Shown here one piece after another: positions 37,657 to 46,579 of a DNA stretch of 64,000 nucleotides. Position 1 is the stretch's first letter. Each line of letters starts with the position of its first letter. The position numbers and the translations under genes were made by a program. The notes under the pieces were generated by a model, which saw nothing but the letters and a program-made list of their open reading frames with translations, did not search any database and was not told the origin of the DNA. Source of the stretch: Croceicoccus sp. YJ47 (GTDB taxonomy: Bacteria; Pseudomonadota; Alphaproteobacteria; Sphingomonadales; Sphingomonadaceae); contig NZ_CP067087.1 of assembly GCF_016745095.1 (NCBI RefSeq), forward strand, positions 1,058,501-1,122,500, written 5' to 3'.

Positions 37657-38424
37657 GTGACCGGGCTCGTCATCGAACGCCGCGGGGGCATCGCGATCCT
37701 GACTATCGACCGGCCGCATGCCGCGAACGCACTGGACGCTGCGGCGTCGCATGCGCTGGATGCCGCCATGACGGAGGCGGAGACCGACGATGGCATCGGC
37801 GCCGTGATCGTGACCGCGACGGGGGACCGCGCCTTTTGCGCCGGCATGGACATGAAGGAGGCGGCCAAGACCGGCGCGGGTCAGGGGCTCGTCGCGGATC
37901 GCGGTTTCGGCGGCATAACGGCGCGCCGGCGGACGAAGCCCTTGATCGCGGCGGTGAACGGCGCGGCCATTGCCGGGGGCATGGAAATTGCGCTGGCCTG
38001 CGATTTCATCTTTGCCGCCGATCATGCGACCTTCGGGCTGAGCGAGGTGAAGCGCGGCCTTTTCGCCTTTGCCGGCGGGATACAGCGGCTCGCGCGCGAA
38101 TTGCCGCGCGCCACGGCGTTGCCAATGATACTGACAGGCGAACCGCTTGGCGCGGCGCGGCTCCACGCGCTGGGCCTCGTCACCGAGGTGACCGGTGCGG
38201 ACCGGCTCATGCCCCGCACGCTGGAGGTGACGGAGAGCATGTTACGCCACAGCCCGGCCGCGATCCGCCATGCGCTGGCGCTGTTCGATGCGAGCCGGGA
38301 CATGGGCCATGATCTCGCGCTTCATTTCGGCGCGCATTTCGACCGTGCGACGCTGCAATCGGCGGACAGTGCCGAGGGCGTCGCCGCATTCGCACAAGGG
38401 CGCGCGGCGAATTTCAATTCATGA
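37657..38424 (+). CDS. Enoyl-CoA hydratase/isomerase (crotonase) family protein
   Basis: The 255-residue crotonase has the oxyanion-hole segments DRAFCAGMDMKEA and NGAAIAGGMEIALACDF, and LSEVKRGLFAFAGGIQRLAR. The residues that give hydratase activity in rat mitochondrial crotonase are not clearly conserved, so hydratase, isomerase or hydrolase activity is open. The start is GTG at 37657, seven bases after the SDR stop. The stop overlaps an ATG of the next frame. Confidence 0.85.
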   Translation: MTGLVIERRGGIAILTIDRPHAANALDAAASHALDAAMTEAETDDGIGAVIVTATGDRAFCAGMDMKEAAKTGAGQGLVADRGFGGITARRRTKPLIAAVNGAAIAGGMEIALACDFIFAADHATFGLSEVKRGLFAFAGGIQRLARELPRATALPMILTGEPLGAARLHALGLVTEVTGADRLMPRTLEVTESMLRHSPAAIRHALALFDASRDMGHDLALHFGAHFDRATLQSADSAEGVAAFAQGRAANFNS

Positions 38425-38456
38425 CCACGGCAAAACGCCGGACAAAGGAGAGGATT

Positions 38457-39212
38457 ATGGGACGCGTAGACGGAAAGATCGCAATCGTGACGGGTGGCGG
38501 TTCCGGCCTGGGTGCCGCCGATTGCCGCATGCTGGCGAAGGAAGGCGCGACGGTCGTCGTCACCGACATCGACCGCGCAAGCGCGCAGGCGATCGCCGAC
38601 GAGATCGGCAATGATGCGATCGCGCTCGAACACGATGTCGCCAGCGAAGACGCGTGGAAGAAAGTCATGCAGGAGGTCGAGAAGACATTCGGCCTACTCG
38701 ACATTCTGGTGAACAATGCGGGCGTCGTGCTGAGTGCGGATATCGAGGATACCACCCTCGAACAATATCGCTGGGTCAATTCGGTGATGAGCGATGGCGT
38801 GTTCCTCGGGTGCAAGCACGCGATCCCCCTCATGAACAGGAACGATGGCGGGTCGATCATCAACATGTCGTCCACCGGCGCGCTTCTGGGCTATCCGATA
38901 TTCCTCGCCTATTCCGCGGCGAAGGGCGCGGTCCGCTCGCTCACCAAATCGGTCGCGGTGATGTGCCAGGAAAAGGGATATGCCATCCGCTGCAACTCCA
39001 TCCATCCCGGCGCGATCGAAACGCCGATGGTGCAAAAGGCCGAGGGACGCGAGGCCGAGGACGTGCCGGCGGAAGGCATCTTGCCGCCCGGAAAGCCCGG
39101 CCATCCCGACGACATCGCGGCGATGGTGGTGTTCCTGGCCTCGGGCGAATCGCGGTTCATCAACGGCGCCGAAATGGTGGTCGACAACGGGCTGACCGTC
39201 CGGCCGTTCTGA
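38457..39212 (+). CDS. SDR family oxidoreductase (hydroxysteroid-dehydrogenase-like)
   Basis: The 251-residue classical SDR has TGGGSGLGAADC (NAD-binding), NNAG, catalytic Ser in INMSSTGAL, YSAAK, and C-terminal INGAEMVVDNG. It resembles bacterial 3-alpha/20-beta-hydroxysteroid and cyclohexanol-type dehydrogenases in general sequence; the substrate is unknown. The ATG at 38457 follows AAAGGAGAGGA; an earlier ATG at 38421 overlaps the crotonase stop. A strong terminator follows. Confidence 0.88.
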   Translation: MGRVDGKIAIVTGGGSGLGAADCRMLAKEGATVVVTDIDRASAQAIADEIGNDAIALEHDVASEDAWKKVMQEVEKTFGLLDILVNNAGVVLSADIEDTTLEQYRWVNSVMSDGVFLGCKHAIPLMNRNDGGSIINMSSTGALLGYPIFLAYSAAKGAVRSLTKSVAVMCQEKGYAIRCNSIHPGAIETPMVQKAEGREAEDVPAEGILPPGKPGHPDDIAAMVVFLASGESRFINGAEMVVDNGLTVRPF

Positions 39213-39229
39213 TCGCCTGGGCTACCATG

Positions 39230-39270
39230 AAAAAGGGCGGGACCTGCGCCGTGCAGGTCCCGCCCTTTTT
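39230..39270. terminator. Strong bidirectional terminator inside the island
   Basis: An 18-bp perfect inverted repeat starting AAAAAGGGCGGGACCTGC with a four-base loop ends in a T run on each strand. It separates the SDR on the plus strand from the third Rieske oxygenase on the minus strand. Confidence 0.9.
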
Positions 39271-39294
39271 GCGACGGAAGCGGACGCCTCGCCC

Positions 39295-40644
39295 CTATTG
39301 CGCCATGCGTTTGTCCAGCTCTGCGTGGAAATGGCGCAGGCGCGCCTCCTGCTCGCTCCACAACGGGCCGCGAAATCCGCGTGAATGGGCGCCGGCCTGC
39401 ACCACGGGAAGCAGGTCCGAATCCTGATCCAGCACCTCGCCGAGGCCGGGCGGATCGCCAAGCTTGGTATGCACCACCTCGGGCCGCGTCCTGCCCGACA
39501 GGTCGACGTCGTCGCCAAGCCCCATCCATGCCGGTGCGGAATAGCCGGGCGCATCGACATCGCGATAGAGGATCAGCGTATCGTAGGTGAATTGATTCGG
39601 GTCGGTCGGGTGCGGCAGGAAACGGTGGAGGAACACCGCTTCGGGATGGCAGCCGATCTGCACGTTGGGAAAGACGGAATAGACCGTCGAATCGCTGAGT
39701 TGCGTATCGCTGAACCGTTCGTAGCCGAGCCCGAGATCGTCGGACCGCTTGCGTTTCGCCTTCTGAATGGCGGCGCGCGTTTCCTTTGCCGTGCCCTCGA
39801 ACGTCGCCGGGTCGATCCCCGCATCCGCCAGCATCATGGCGATGCCGGGGTTGACGCTGTCCTGATCGTCGTAACGGCGGCTGGGCTGTGCGAAGGGCAC
39901 GAATTGCCGGCTTACCAGCCCGTTGGGGTAGAGGTCGATCTGCGTGCGGTCGTCCATCAACCCCTGCGTCTGCGGGTGGACGGCGTGCAGGTGATAGGTC
40001 TCGGCAAAGGCGTCAATCCCGCCTTTCCAGTTCGCGCCCCAGTCGCTGCGGCGATGCTGCACCGGATACATGTCCGCGATCTGGTAAAGCTCGAGCTGTT
40101 CCGCCACCGGGCCGAGGAAATCGCGCAAGGGCTCGATCGTCTCATCCATCGAGATGAACACCAGCCCGGCGACGGTTTCGCACCGCACCGAGGTCAGATC
40201 GGTGTCGTGGCACAGCACTTCAGGCTGAAACGTTTCCTCGTCCGTGATATGGGTGTTGGTGCCCTCAAGATCGAATTTCCAGCTGTGGAACGGGCAGGAA
40301 AACTGATTCACCGCGCCGACGTCGGCCTGCACGAGACGCGCGCCGCGGTGCGGGCACACGTTGTAATGCGCGCGGATCTCACCATCCTCGCCCCGCACGA
40401 TGAGGAAGCTTTCGCTCCCGATGTCGAATTTCGCGAAATCGCCCGGCTCCGCCACGTCCGATACGGGACAGGCCAGAAGCCAGCTTTTCGCAAAGACCTG
40501 CTCCCATTCGCGGGCGGCGAAATCGCGGTCGTGATAGCGTTCGGGATCGGGCCGCCCGGTGCCGTTGTCGATGCGCGGGGCGCGTTCGTTGAAGGGGTGG
40601 GGATTGCCGATATGGATATCCCAGAGATTGAAATCGAATTTCAT
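39295..40644 (-). CDS. Rieske oxygenase alpha subunit 3
   Basis: The 449-residue oxygenase alpha subunit has Rieske ligands CPHRG (Cys97, His99) and CPFHSW (Cys117, His120) and iron site NWKGGIDAFAETYHLHAVHPQ. It shares the DAF-x-E-x-YH-x4-HPQ pattern and following sequence with the second alpha subunit, pointing to duplication within the island. The start at 40644 has GGAGAGAGG ahead. Single gene, divergent from the VOC gene with one operator copy between. Confidence 0.9.
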   Translation of the reverse strand: MKFDFNLWDIHIGNPHPFNERAPRIDNGTGRPDPERYHDRDFAAREWEQVFAKSWLLACPVSDVAEPGDFAKFDIGSESFLIVRGEDGEIRAHYNVCPHRGARLVQADVGAVNQFSCPFHSWKFDLEGTNTHITDEETFQPEVLCHDTDLTSVRCETVAGLVFISMDETIEPLRDFLGPVAEQLELYQIADMYPVQHRRSDWGANWKGGIDAFAETYHLHAVHPQTQGLMDDRTQIDLYPNGLVSRQFVPFAQPSRRYDDQDSVNPGIAMMLADAGIDPATFEGTAKETRAAIQKAKRKRSDDLGLGYERFSDTQLSDSTVYSVFPNVQIGCHPEAVFLHRFLPHPTDPNQFTYDTLILYRDVDAPGYSAPAWMGLGDDVDLSGRTRPEVVHTKLGDPPGLGEVLDQDSDLLPVVQAGAHSRGFRGPLWSEQEARLRHFHAELDKRMAQ

Positions 40645-40744
40645 GGGCCTCTCTCCATCCCGGCACGAACGGACGCGGCGGGATTTTTTCGTGTGCATGC
40701 CGATATCGTCGGCGGATCTCTTGACGGATCGCTTCCATAAAAAA

Positions 40745-40760
40745 GACAATCATGTATGTT
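40745..40760. promoter_or_regulatory. Island operator copy 6
   Basis: GACA-AT-CATG-TA-TGTT matches all fixed positions of the palindrome and is preceded by an A tract. It lies between the divergent third Rieske oxygenase and the VOC gene and could serve both. Confidence 0.7.
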
Positions 40761-40821
40761 TGCAAGAGGAATCCGACGAAACGAAGCGGATTTTCCATGG
40801 CCTGAGAGAGGATGCGCAAGG

Positions 40822-41370
40822 ATGAGCAAGTCGTTCGGAAATATATTTCAAATCGCCTGGGTGGTCGACGACATCGAGGCCCATATCGACCATTGGACGC
40901 GCGTGCTGGGGGTTGGACCGTTTTTCCATTTTCCCGTGCCGCTGCCCTTCGACTGGGTACGATCACTGGGGGAGGATACCGCGCCCGATGCGCCGGTCTA
41001 CGAAGCGGTCGCCGTATCCTATAGCGGGGACACGATGATCGAGCTGATCCAGCCGGGCACGCACCCTTCGACCTATCGCGAATTCCTCGACAGCGGGCGC
41101 AGCGGCGTTCACCACCTCGGTACGATGACGGACCGGCTGGACGAACAGGTCGCCGAGGCGAAGCGGCGCGGTGCGAAGGTCGTGCTCGAAGGGGAGCTGC
41201 CGTTCTCCCGCTTCGCCTATATCGACAGCGACATTGGCGCCGCAGGTGCCGCGTTCCCGGGCGCGATGATCGAGCTGATCGAGGCGCGCCCGGCCATGAT
41301 CGACACGCTCGCCAAGATCCGCGACGCCGCGCGCGACTGGGACGGAAAGACCCGGCTCGCCGCGATGTGA
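40822..41370 (+). CDS. VOC (glyoxalase-fold) protein
   Basis: The 182-residue protein has two beta-alpha-beta modules of the vicinal oxygen chelate fold. FQIAWVVDDIEAHIDHWTRVLGVGPFF is at the N-terminus, and GVHHLGTMTDRLDEQVAEAKRRGAKVV and AMIELIEARP come later. It resembles glyoxalase-like/methylmalonyl-CoA epimerase relatives; candidate ligands are His in HHLG and Glu in MIELI. In the island it might act on a CoA ester or as an isomerase; the reaction is not predictable. The start at 40822 gives the standard N-terminus. Confidence 0.8.
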   Translation: MSKSFGNIFQIAWVVDDIEAHIDHWTRVLGVGPFFHFPVPLPFDWVRSLGEDTAPDAPVYEAVAVSYSGDTMIELIQPGTHPSTYREFLDSGRSGVHHLGTMTDRLDEQVAEAKRRGAKVVLEGELPFSRFAYIDSDIGAAGAAFPGAMIELIEARPAMIDTLAKIRDAARDWDGKTRLAAM

Positions 41371-41383
41371 CGGGCAGGAACCG

Positions 41384-43480
41384 CTACGCGCCGCCGTCCT
41401 TCCTGAGGTCGGCGGCGCGGGCGCGGATATACTGGCGCAGCGCACGCAATTCGCGGTCGCTCAGCTCCTGAAACTGCGGCATGCCATTGTGCACCAGCGC
41501 CCCGCCCCGCACGATCTGATGGAAGGTGGCGGGATCGGCCACCGCGGCCGACGTGCGCAGGTCGGGCGCCGTGCCCCCTGCGATGACCGCGCCGCCATGA
41601 CACACGGCACAGCGCGCGTTGAAAATCCCCTCTCCCGCCGTTTCGAGCCGCGCATCGGCCCGATAGTCCGGATCGGCGAAAGCCACCGCGGTATAGGGCT
41701 GTTTTGCAGGCAATGTCCCCGCCGCCCCGATGCGGAAGGTCAGGACGCGGCGCGCCTGCGTGCGGTAATCGATGCCGAACTTCGCCGTCATCGGCCCGAA
41801 CAGGCCGGGCGACGTGCCGATGCCGGCAATGACGGTCACATATTGCACCCCGTCGGCGGTATAGGTGATGGGCGGCGCGATGACGGGCGCCTTGGCATCG
41901 AAGGTCCACAACACCTTGCCGCTCTTCGCGTCATAGGCGACGAAATCGTCGTTCACGCGCCCCTGGAACACCAGCCCGCCTGCGGTCGCCATGGCCCCGC
42001 CGCTGAACGGGACGTCCATCGGGATGCGCCATGCCGGTTTTTGCGCCACGGGATCATAGGCGGTGAGATAGCCGGTCGTCTCCGCGCCCTCCGGAATGGA
42101 CACGGCATAGCCGACCCCGCTCGCCAGCCCCATCCCTTCGACCCATTCGAAGTTCTCCTTCGTGATGCCGGTATCGTCATACGTCACCTCGAGATCGAGG
42201 GTCGGGATATAGGCGAGGCCGCTCTGCGGGCTATACGCCATGGGGAGCCAGCTATGCGCGCCGACCGGCGTAGGCTGAAACGTGACCGGCCCGTCTTCGT
42301 AGCGGACGTTTTCCGCCTCGATCGGGCGGCCCGTGGCCTTGTCGATGCCCTTGGCCCAGGTCACGGTGACGAAGGGTTCGGCGCTGATCAGCTCGCCATT
42401 GGTGCGATCGATGACGTAGAAGAACCCGTTCTTGGGCGCGGTCATCACGACCTTGCGTTGCCTGCCGTCGATGGTGAGATCGGCAAGCTCCATGTCCATC
42501 GACGCGTTGAAGTCCCAGCTTTCGCCGGGGTTGATCTGATAATGCCAGCGATATTCGCCGGTCTTTGCATCCACCGCGACGATCGAACACAGGAACAGAT
42601 TGTCCCCTTCGCCGTCGCTGCGGATCTTGTGATTCCACGGCGCGCCATTGCCGGTGCCGAGGAGGACCAGATCCTGCTCCGCATCATAGGTGATGGCGTT
42701 CCACACATTGCCGCCGCCGCCATATTTCCACCATTCGCCGGACCACGTCCGCGCGGCCATTTCCATCGCCTCGCTCTCGAACCCGTCGGCGGGGTTGCCG
42801 GGCACGGTGTAGAACCGCCACAGCTGCTCCCCCGTATCGGCGTCATAGGCCGTGACATAGCCGCGAATGGGCCCGGAATCCGCGCCGCCGTGGCCGATCA
42901 CGACCTTCCCGTCGAAAACGCGCGGCGGGCCGGAGATGAACCGGCTGTCGCTCTGCGGAAAGGTGCGCGAGGACCACGAAACCGCCCCGGTCTTCGCGTC
43001 GAGCGCGACGAGCCGGCCATCCTGCGTCGCGGTGATGACCTTGCCGTTCCACCACGCGATACCCCGGCTGCCCCAGCCCTGCCGCAACTTCTTGCCGGAG
43101 GCTTGCGGCGCCTTCGGGTCGAAGCTCCACAATTGCTTGCCGTTACGGGCATCGATGGCGCGCACGATGGAATAGCCCGTCGCCATGTAGATGACGCCAT
43201 CCACCGCGATCGGCCCCGTCGCCGGATTGCCCGGCGGCAGGTCCATCGACCAGGCGAGGCCGAGCTGTGCGACATTGCCCGTGTCGATCTGCGTCAGCGG
43301 GCTGTAATGCTGCTCGCCATAGGTGCGGCCGAAGGCGGGCCAGTCGTCCCCGCCGCTATCATCCGCAAGGATGGCATTGGCGCGAACCTCCCCGTCGCCG
43401 CCGGTGCCGGCCCCGTCACCCCCGCCGCATGCGGACAGGAGCAACGGAGCCAGCCACAGCCAGTACGCTCTGGCTTTCAT
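41384..43480 (-). CDS. PQQ-dependent dehydrogenase with C-terminal cytochrome c domain
   Basis: The 698-residue periplasmic quinohaemoprotein alcohol dehydrogenase begins with an apparent lipoprotein signal (LLLSACGGG). An eight-bladed propeller follows, with GTGNGAPWN, the catalytic-Asp region NPGESWDFNASMD, and GHGGADSGPIRGYVTAYDADTG. The C-terminal cytochrome domain binds haem through CAVCHGG. The vicinal Cys-Cys usual before the N-R-G-V stretch is absent; the sequence reads KLRQGWGSRGIAWWNGKV. It would oxidise an alcohol group and pass electrons to the respiratory chain. It follows the TonB receptor by six bases, in one transcript. No PQQ synthesis genes are in the window. Confidence 0.9.
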   Translation of the reverse strand: MKARAYWLWLAPLLLSACGGGDGAGTGGDGEVRANAILADDSGGDDWPAFGRTYGEQHYSPLTQIDTGNVAQLGLAWSMDLPPGNPATGPIAVDGVIYMATGYSIVRAIDARNGKQLWSFDPKAPQASGKKLRQGWGSRGIAWWNGKVITATQDGRLVALDAKTGAVSWSSRTFPQSDSRFISGPPRVFDGKVVIGHGGADSGPIRGYVTAYDADTGEQLWRFYTVPGNPADGFESEAMEMAARTWSGEWWKYGGGGNVWNAITYDAEQDLVLLGTGNGAPWNHKIRSDGEGDNLFLCSIVAVDAKTGEYRWHYQINPGESWDFNASMDMELADLTIDGRQRKVVMTAPKNGFFYVIDRTNGELISAEPFVTVTWAKGIDKATGRPIEAENVRYEDGPVTFQPTPVGAHSWLPMAYSPQSGLAYIPTLDLEVTYDDTGITKENFEWVEGMGLASGVGYAVSIPEGAETTGYLTAYDPVAQKPAWRIPMDVPFSGGAMATAGGLVFQGRVNDDFVAYDAKSGKVLWTFDAKAPVIAPPITYTADGVQYVTVIAGIGTSPGLFGPMTAKFGIDYRTQARRVLTFRIGAAGTLPAKQPYTAVAFADPDYRADARLETAGEGIFNARCAVCHGGAVIAGGTAPDLRTSAAVADPATFHQIVRGGALVHNGMPQFQELSDRELRALRQYIRARAADLRKDGGA

Positions 43481-43486
43481 CGACGC

Positions 43487-46024
43487 TTACAACCCCCGCC
43501 CGAACTTGCCGCCGACCTGCACGCCGAAGTAGCGCGGCGGACCGTATTGCGCATTCACCCAGAGACCTGCGACGTTCTGAATGCCGACGCGATACCGTTC
43601 GTCGGTGAGGTTGCGGCCGATGAGGCGGATGAAATAACGCTCATCGAATTCGGCAAAGGTGATCGACGCATTGACCAGGGTGCGCGCGTCGAGAAACGTG
43701 TTGCCGAGCGGATCGTCGATCGCCTGCGTGTTGAGATTGCGCCCGGTATAGGCCGCCGACGCGTTGAAGGTCAGGTCATGCGATGCGCCGACCGCCATGT
43801 TGTACGTCCCGTCGAGCGTCCACTGCCATTTCGGCGCGCGGTCGAGCGGGGCCGTCGACAGGTCGTAGCCGGCGTTGGGCGCGTCATATTCCTTGTACTC
43901 GCCATCCTGATAACCGGCGACGGCACGCAGGGTCAGCCCGTCGAACGGCGAGGCCGATGCCTCCATCTCCAGCCCCTTCACCTCCGCGCTCGCCGCATTG
44001 ACGAAGACGGTGACCTGATTGGGCTGCCCGTTGACGACGATCGGCACGTTCAGCTGTTTTTGAAGGTCGTCATATTTGACGTAGAACCCGGTGAGGTTGA
44101 AGCGCAGCCGGTTGTTGAGGAATTCGGATTTCACGCCGGCCTCGAAACTGTCGGCCTTTTCCGGCTCGGTCGCGCGCGCGGCGGTGCGGAAGGCGTCGAG
44201 ATCGTCCCCGAATGCCGCAAATCCGCCGATCTGGTCGTTGAAGCCGCCCCCCTTGAACCCGTGCGAATAGGTCCCGTAGAAGAACAGGTCGGGATTGGCT
44301 TCGTAGCTCAGGCTCGCCCGGTAGGTCGGCTCGCGCGCGCTGGCGTCGACGGTCACGACGCCCGCGGGATAGTCGTACACGCTCGCGTCGAGCGCCTCGT
44401 CAATGGTGATCGCGGGATCGAATCCACCGCCAAACGCGGGGATGAAGGTCTGCTGCCGCCCGCGCCAGGTCTTGTCCTCCCAGGTGTAGCGCCCGCCGAC
44501 GGTGAGCGAGAGGCGATCGGTGACCTCGAACGTCCCTTCGGCAAACAGCGCCTTCGACGTCGCGTTCTGCGCATTGCAGAGGATGTAGGGCGTGCTGTTC
44601 CAGTTGCCGAACGGCAGCGGCCCGCTCGTCAGGTCGAGAAAACCGAGCAATTGCGACACGCAGAAGTCGATCTTGTCCTTCTGATAGAACCCGCCCGCCA
44701 CGAAATCGAATGCCCCGCCAAGGTCGCTCGCGAAGCGGATTTCCTGCTGGTAGGTCTTGCGATCGTCGTCGCGCGATGCATCGAAGAACGACAGGCGCGT
44801 CCCGTCGGGCGCGACCGCGGTGGCGCCGGCATAGCTGTTGGGAATGCGCGAGCGTTGGAACCGGTAGCCCGAAACCGAGGTCAGCGTCCCGAAATCGAAA
44901 TCGTAGTCGATATTGCCATAGACGCCGTCGACCGAGATCCGCTGTCCGTTGCGCAATTCGACGGTGTTCACGAAACGGTCGGTATAGGCCGCGCGGTCGA
45001 GCGGATCGGTATCCTGCGCATTGGGATCGGTGAGGCCGAGCAGATCGGTCAGCAGCGGGGTGTCGCCTTCGTAGAGATAGTTCACATTGACCGACGGCAC
45101 GACATCGGACCGGTCGCGGATCCACTCATACTGAAACAGCGCGGACAGCCGGGTCGTGGGTTCCACCAGCAGCTTGGCGCGGGCCTGCCACACGTCCTTT
45201 CCGCCCAGCGACTCCCCATTGAGACAGCCTTCCTGCCCCTGGAACTTGTTGGGCACGAACCCCGTCACCGGGCCGTAACACGCGCCATTCTTGTAATAGC
45301 CATCCGATTGTTCGTACCCGCCGACGAGCCGCAGCGCGGCGACATCGCCGATCGGCACGTTCACCGCCCCCTGAAGACGGGTGGTTCCGAAATCGCCATA
45401 TTCGCCACGCACCTCGGCCCCGATGAAGCCAAGCTCGGGCCGCTTGGTCCGGACGGTGACGACACCGCCGGTCGTGTTCTTGCCGAAAAGCGTCCCCTGC
45501 GGCCCGCGCAGCACCTCGACCTGTTCGACATCGAAGGTGTCGAGCAATTGCGTCTGCACCGAGGGCACCACGAAATCGTCGACGAGCACGGCGACCGGAG
45601 GCTCGAAATACACGATGATCGAGGTCTGCCCAACCCCGCGCATGGCAAAGGATGCCGCATTGAAATTGGCGATGGTCGCGGCGGAAAAATTGGGAACGAA
45701 GGCGGCCAGGTCGCCGACATCGCGCGGCGCGGCCTGATCGATCAGCTGGCTGTCGACCGCGGACACGGCGACCGGCGTCGCCTGAAGATCGGTGGAGCGG
45801 CGCGTCGCGGTGACGAGAATTTCGCCCAGCCCGCCCGATGTGGTGACCGTGCCGGCAGGCGACCGCTCGTTCGAGGGTTCGGGCGCAGGGCCATCGTCGA
45901 CCGGTCCGGCGGGGGCCGTTTCGGGCCCCTCTTGCGGCGAAACCTGCGCATGGGCGGCGCTCGCCATTCCCAACATGACAAACGGAGCCAACGCGCTCCG
46001 CATCAGGAAACGTGCCTTCATCAT
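43487..46024 (-). CDS. TonB-dependent outer-membrane receptor
   Basis: The 845-residue product has a signal peptide (LAPFVMLGMASAAHA), a plug domain (ILVTATRRSTDLQATPVAVSAV, then LRGPQGTLFGKNTTGGVVTV) and a long beta-barrel ending in a terminal aromatic-rich strand. It would bring the island's substrate across the outer membrane using TonB energy, a common arrangement in sphingomonads. The start at 46024 (or the adjacent ATG at 46021) follows GGGAGAGAGGG. It is first in a unit with the PQQ dehydrogenase, behind operator copy 7. Confidence 0.92.
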   Translation of the reverse strand: MMKARFLMRSALAPFVMLGMASAAHAQVSPQEGPETAPAGPVDDGPAPEPSNERSPAGTVTTSGGLGEILVTATRRSTDLQATPVAVSAVDSQLIDQAAPRDVGDLAAFVPNFSAATIANFNAASFAMRGVGQTSIIVYFEPPVAVLVDDFVVPSVQTQLLDTFDVEQVEVLRGPQGTLFGKNTTGGVVTVRTKRPELGFIGAEVRGEYGDFGTTRLQGAVNVPIGDVAALRLVGGYEQSDGYYKNGACYGPVTGFVPNKFQGQEGCLNGESLGGKDVWQARAKLLVEPTTRLSALFQYEWIRDRSDVVPSVNVNYLYEGDTPLLTDLLGLTDPNAQDTDPLDRAAYTDRFVNTVELRNGQRISVDGVYGNIDYDFDFGTLTSVSGYRFQRSRIPNSYAGATAVAPDGTRLSFFDASRDDDRKTYQQEIRFASDLGGAFDFVAGGFYQKDKIDFCVSQLLGFLDLTSGPLPFGNWNSTPYILCNAQNATSKALFAEGTFEVTDRLSLTVGGRYTWEDKTWRGRQQTFIPAFGGGFDPAITIDEALDASVYDYPAGVVTVDASAREPTYRASLSYEANPDLFFYGTYSHGFKGGGFNDQIGGFAAFGDDLDAFRTAARATEPEKADSFEAGVKSEFLNNRLRFNLTGFYVKYDDLQKQLNVPIVVNGQPNQVTVFVNAASAEVKGLEMEASASPFDGLTLRAVAGYQDGEYKEYDAPNAGYDLSTAPLDRAPKWQWTLDGTYNMAVGASHDLTFNASAAYTGRNLNTQAIDDPLGNTFLDARTLVNASITFAEFDERYFIRLIGRNLTDERYRVGIQNVAGLWVNAQYGPPRYFGVQVGGKFGRGL

Positions 46025-46105
46025 ACCCTCTCTCCCCCATTGCAGCCGTATTGTCCGGCCGTCGGGTTTTGTGTTCGACACCCGATCTTGCGCCGGGCAT
46101 TCGCC

Positions 46106-46121
46106 AACAATCATACATGTT
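46106..46121. promoter_or_regulatory. Island operator copy 7
   Basis: AACA-AT-CATA-CA-TGTT, with a second overlapping register formed by the adjoining TTGTC and T tract. It differs from the palindrome at one core base (CATG to CATA). It lies about 80 bases before the TonB receptor start. Confidence 0.62.
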
Positions 46122-46214
46122 TGTCTTTTTTACAACCCTGCTTGCGAATAGCGTGAAATTTTCTTCTCCTCTACCGCGGCTCGAGTTGTGAACGCCGCGA
46201 AAATCGCTTTGCAA

Positions 46215-46230
46215 AAGCAAACATGTATGT
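46215..46230. promoter_or_regulatory. Island operator copy 8
   Basis: AGCA-AA-CATG-TA-TGTT is followed by a T tract. It has one departure from the palindrome (second base). It ends 49 bases before the first ABM-fold gene. Confidence 0.65.
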
Positions 46231-46279
46231 TTTTTATTACGGGAGACGGCCCGGCAAAAGGGCTGCTGACCGGAGAGAC

Positions 46280-46579
46280 ATGATGGCCTACAGCTTCCTT
46301 TCGCGCTTCCGCATAAAGGAGACCCGCGTTTCCGATTTTCTCGACGCCGCGCGCCAGATGGAGCAACAGGCGCGCGAGGAGGAAGGCGCGCTTTTCTTTC
46401 AGTTCTACCGCCTCGATCTGCCCGGAATGTTCGCCGTCCTGGAAAGCTTCGTCGATGAAAAGGCAGGCGAGGCGCATATGGAATATGAGCGGAACAAGCC
46501 GCTGATCGCGACGATGATCGACTGCATGGACGGCAGTTACGAACGCGAGATGCTGCTCGATCTGGAGTCTGCGTCGTGA
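46280..46579 (+). CDS. ABM-fold (antibiotic biosynthesis monooxygenase-like) protein 1
   Basis: The 99-residue protein has the dimeric alpha-beta-barrel pattern: a first strand YSFLSRFRIKE, a helix DFLDAARQMEQQAREEEGALFF, FYRLDLPGMFAVLESFVDEKAGEAHM and a final helix. ABM-fold proteins are small cofactor-free monooxygenases, quinone-modifying enzymes or haem degraders. The start at 46280 has GGAGAGAC ahead. It is coupled by GTGA to a second member. Confidence 0.75.
   Translation: MMAYSFLSRFRIKETRVSDFLDAARQMEQQAREEEGALFFQFYRLDLPGMFAVLESFVDEKAGEAHMEYERNKPLIATMIDCMDGSYEREMLLDLESAS

Noticed and set aside
41489-46156. 1555-codon plus-strand frame opposite the PQQ dehydrogenase and TonB receptor
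   Set aside because: It spans two convincing minus-strand genes and has no domain; it is a GC-driven shadow.
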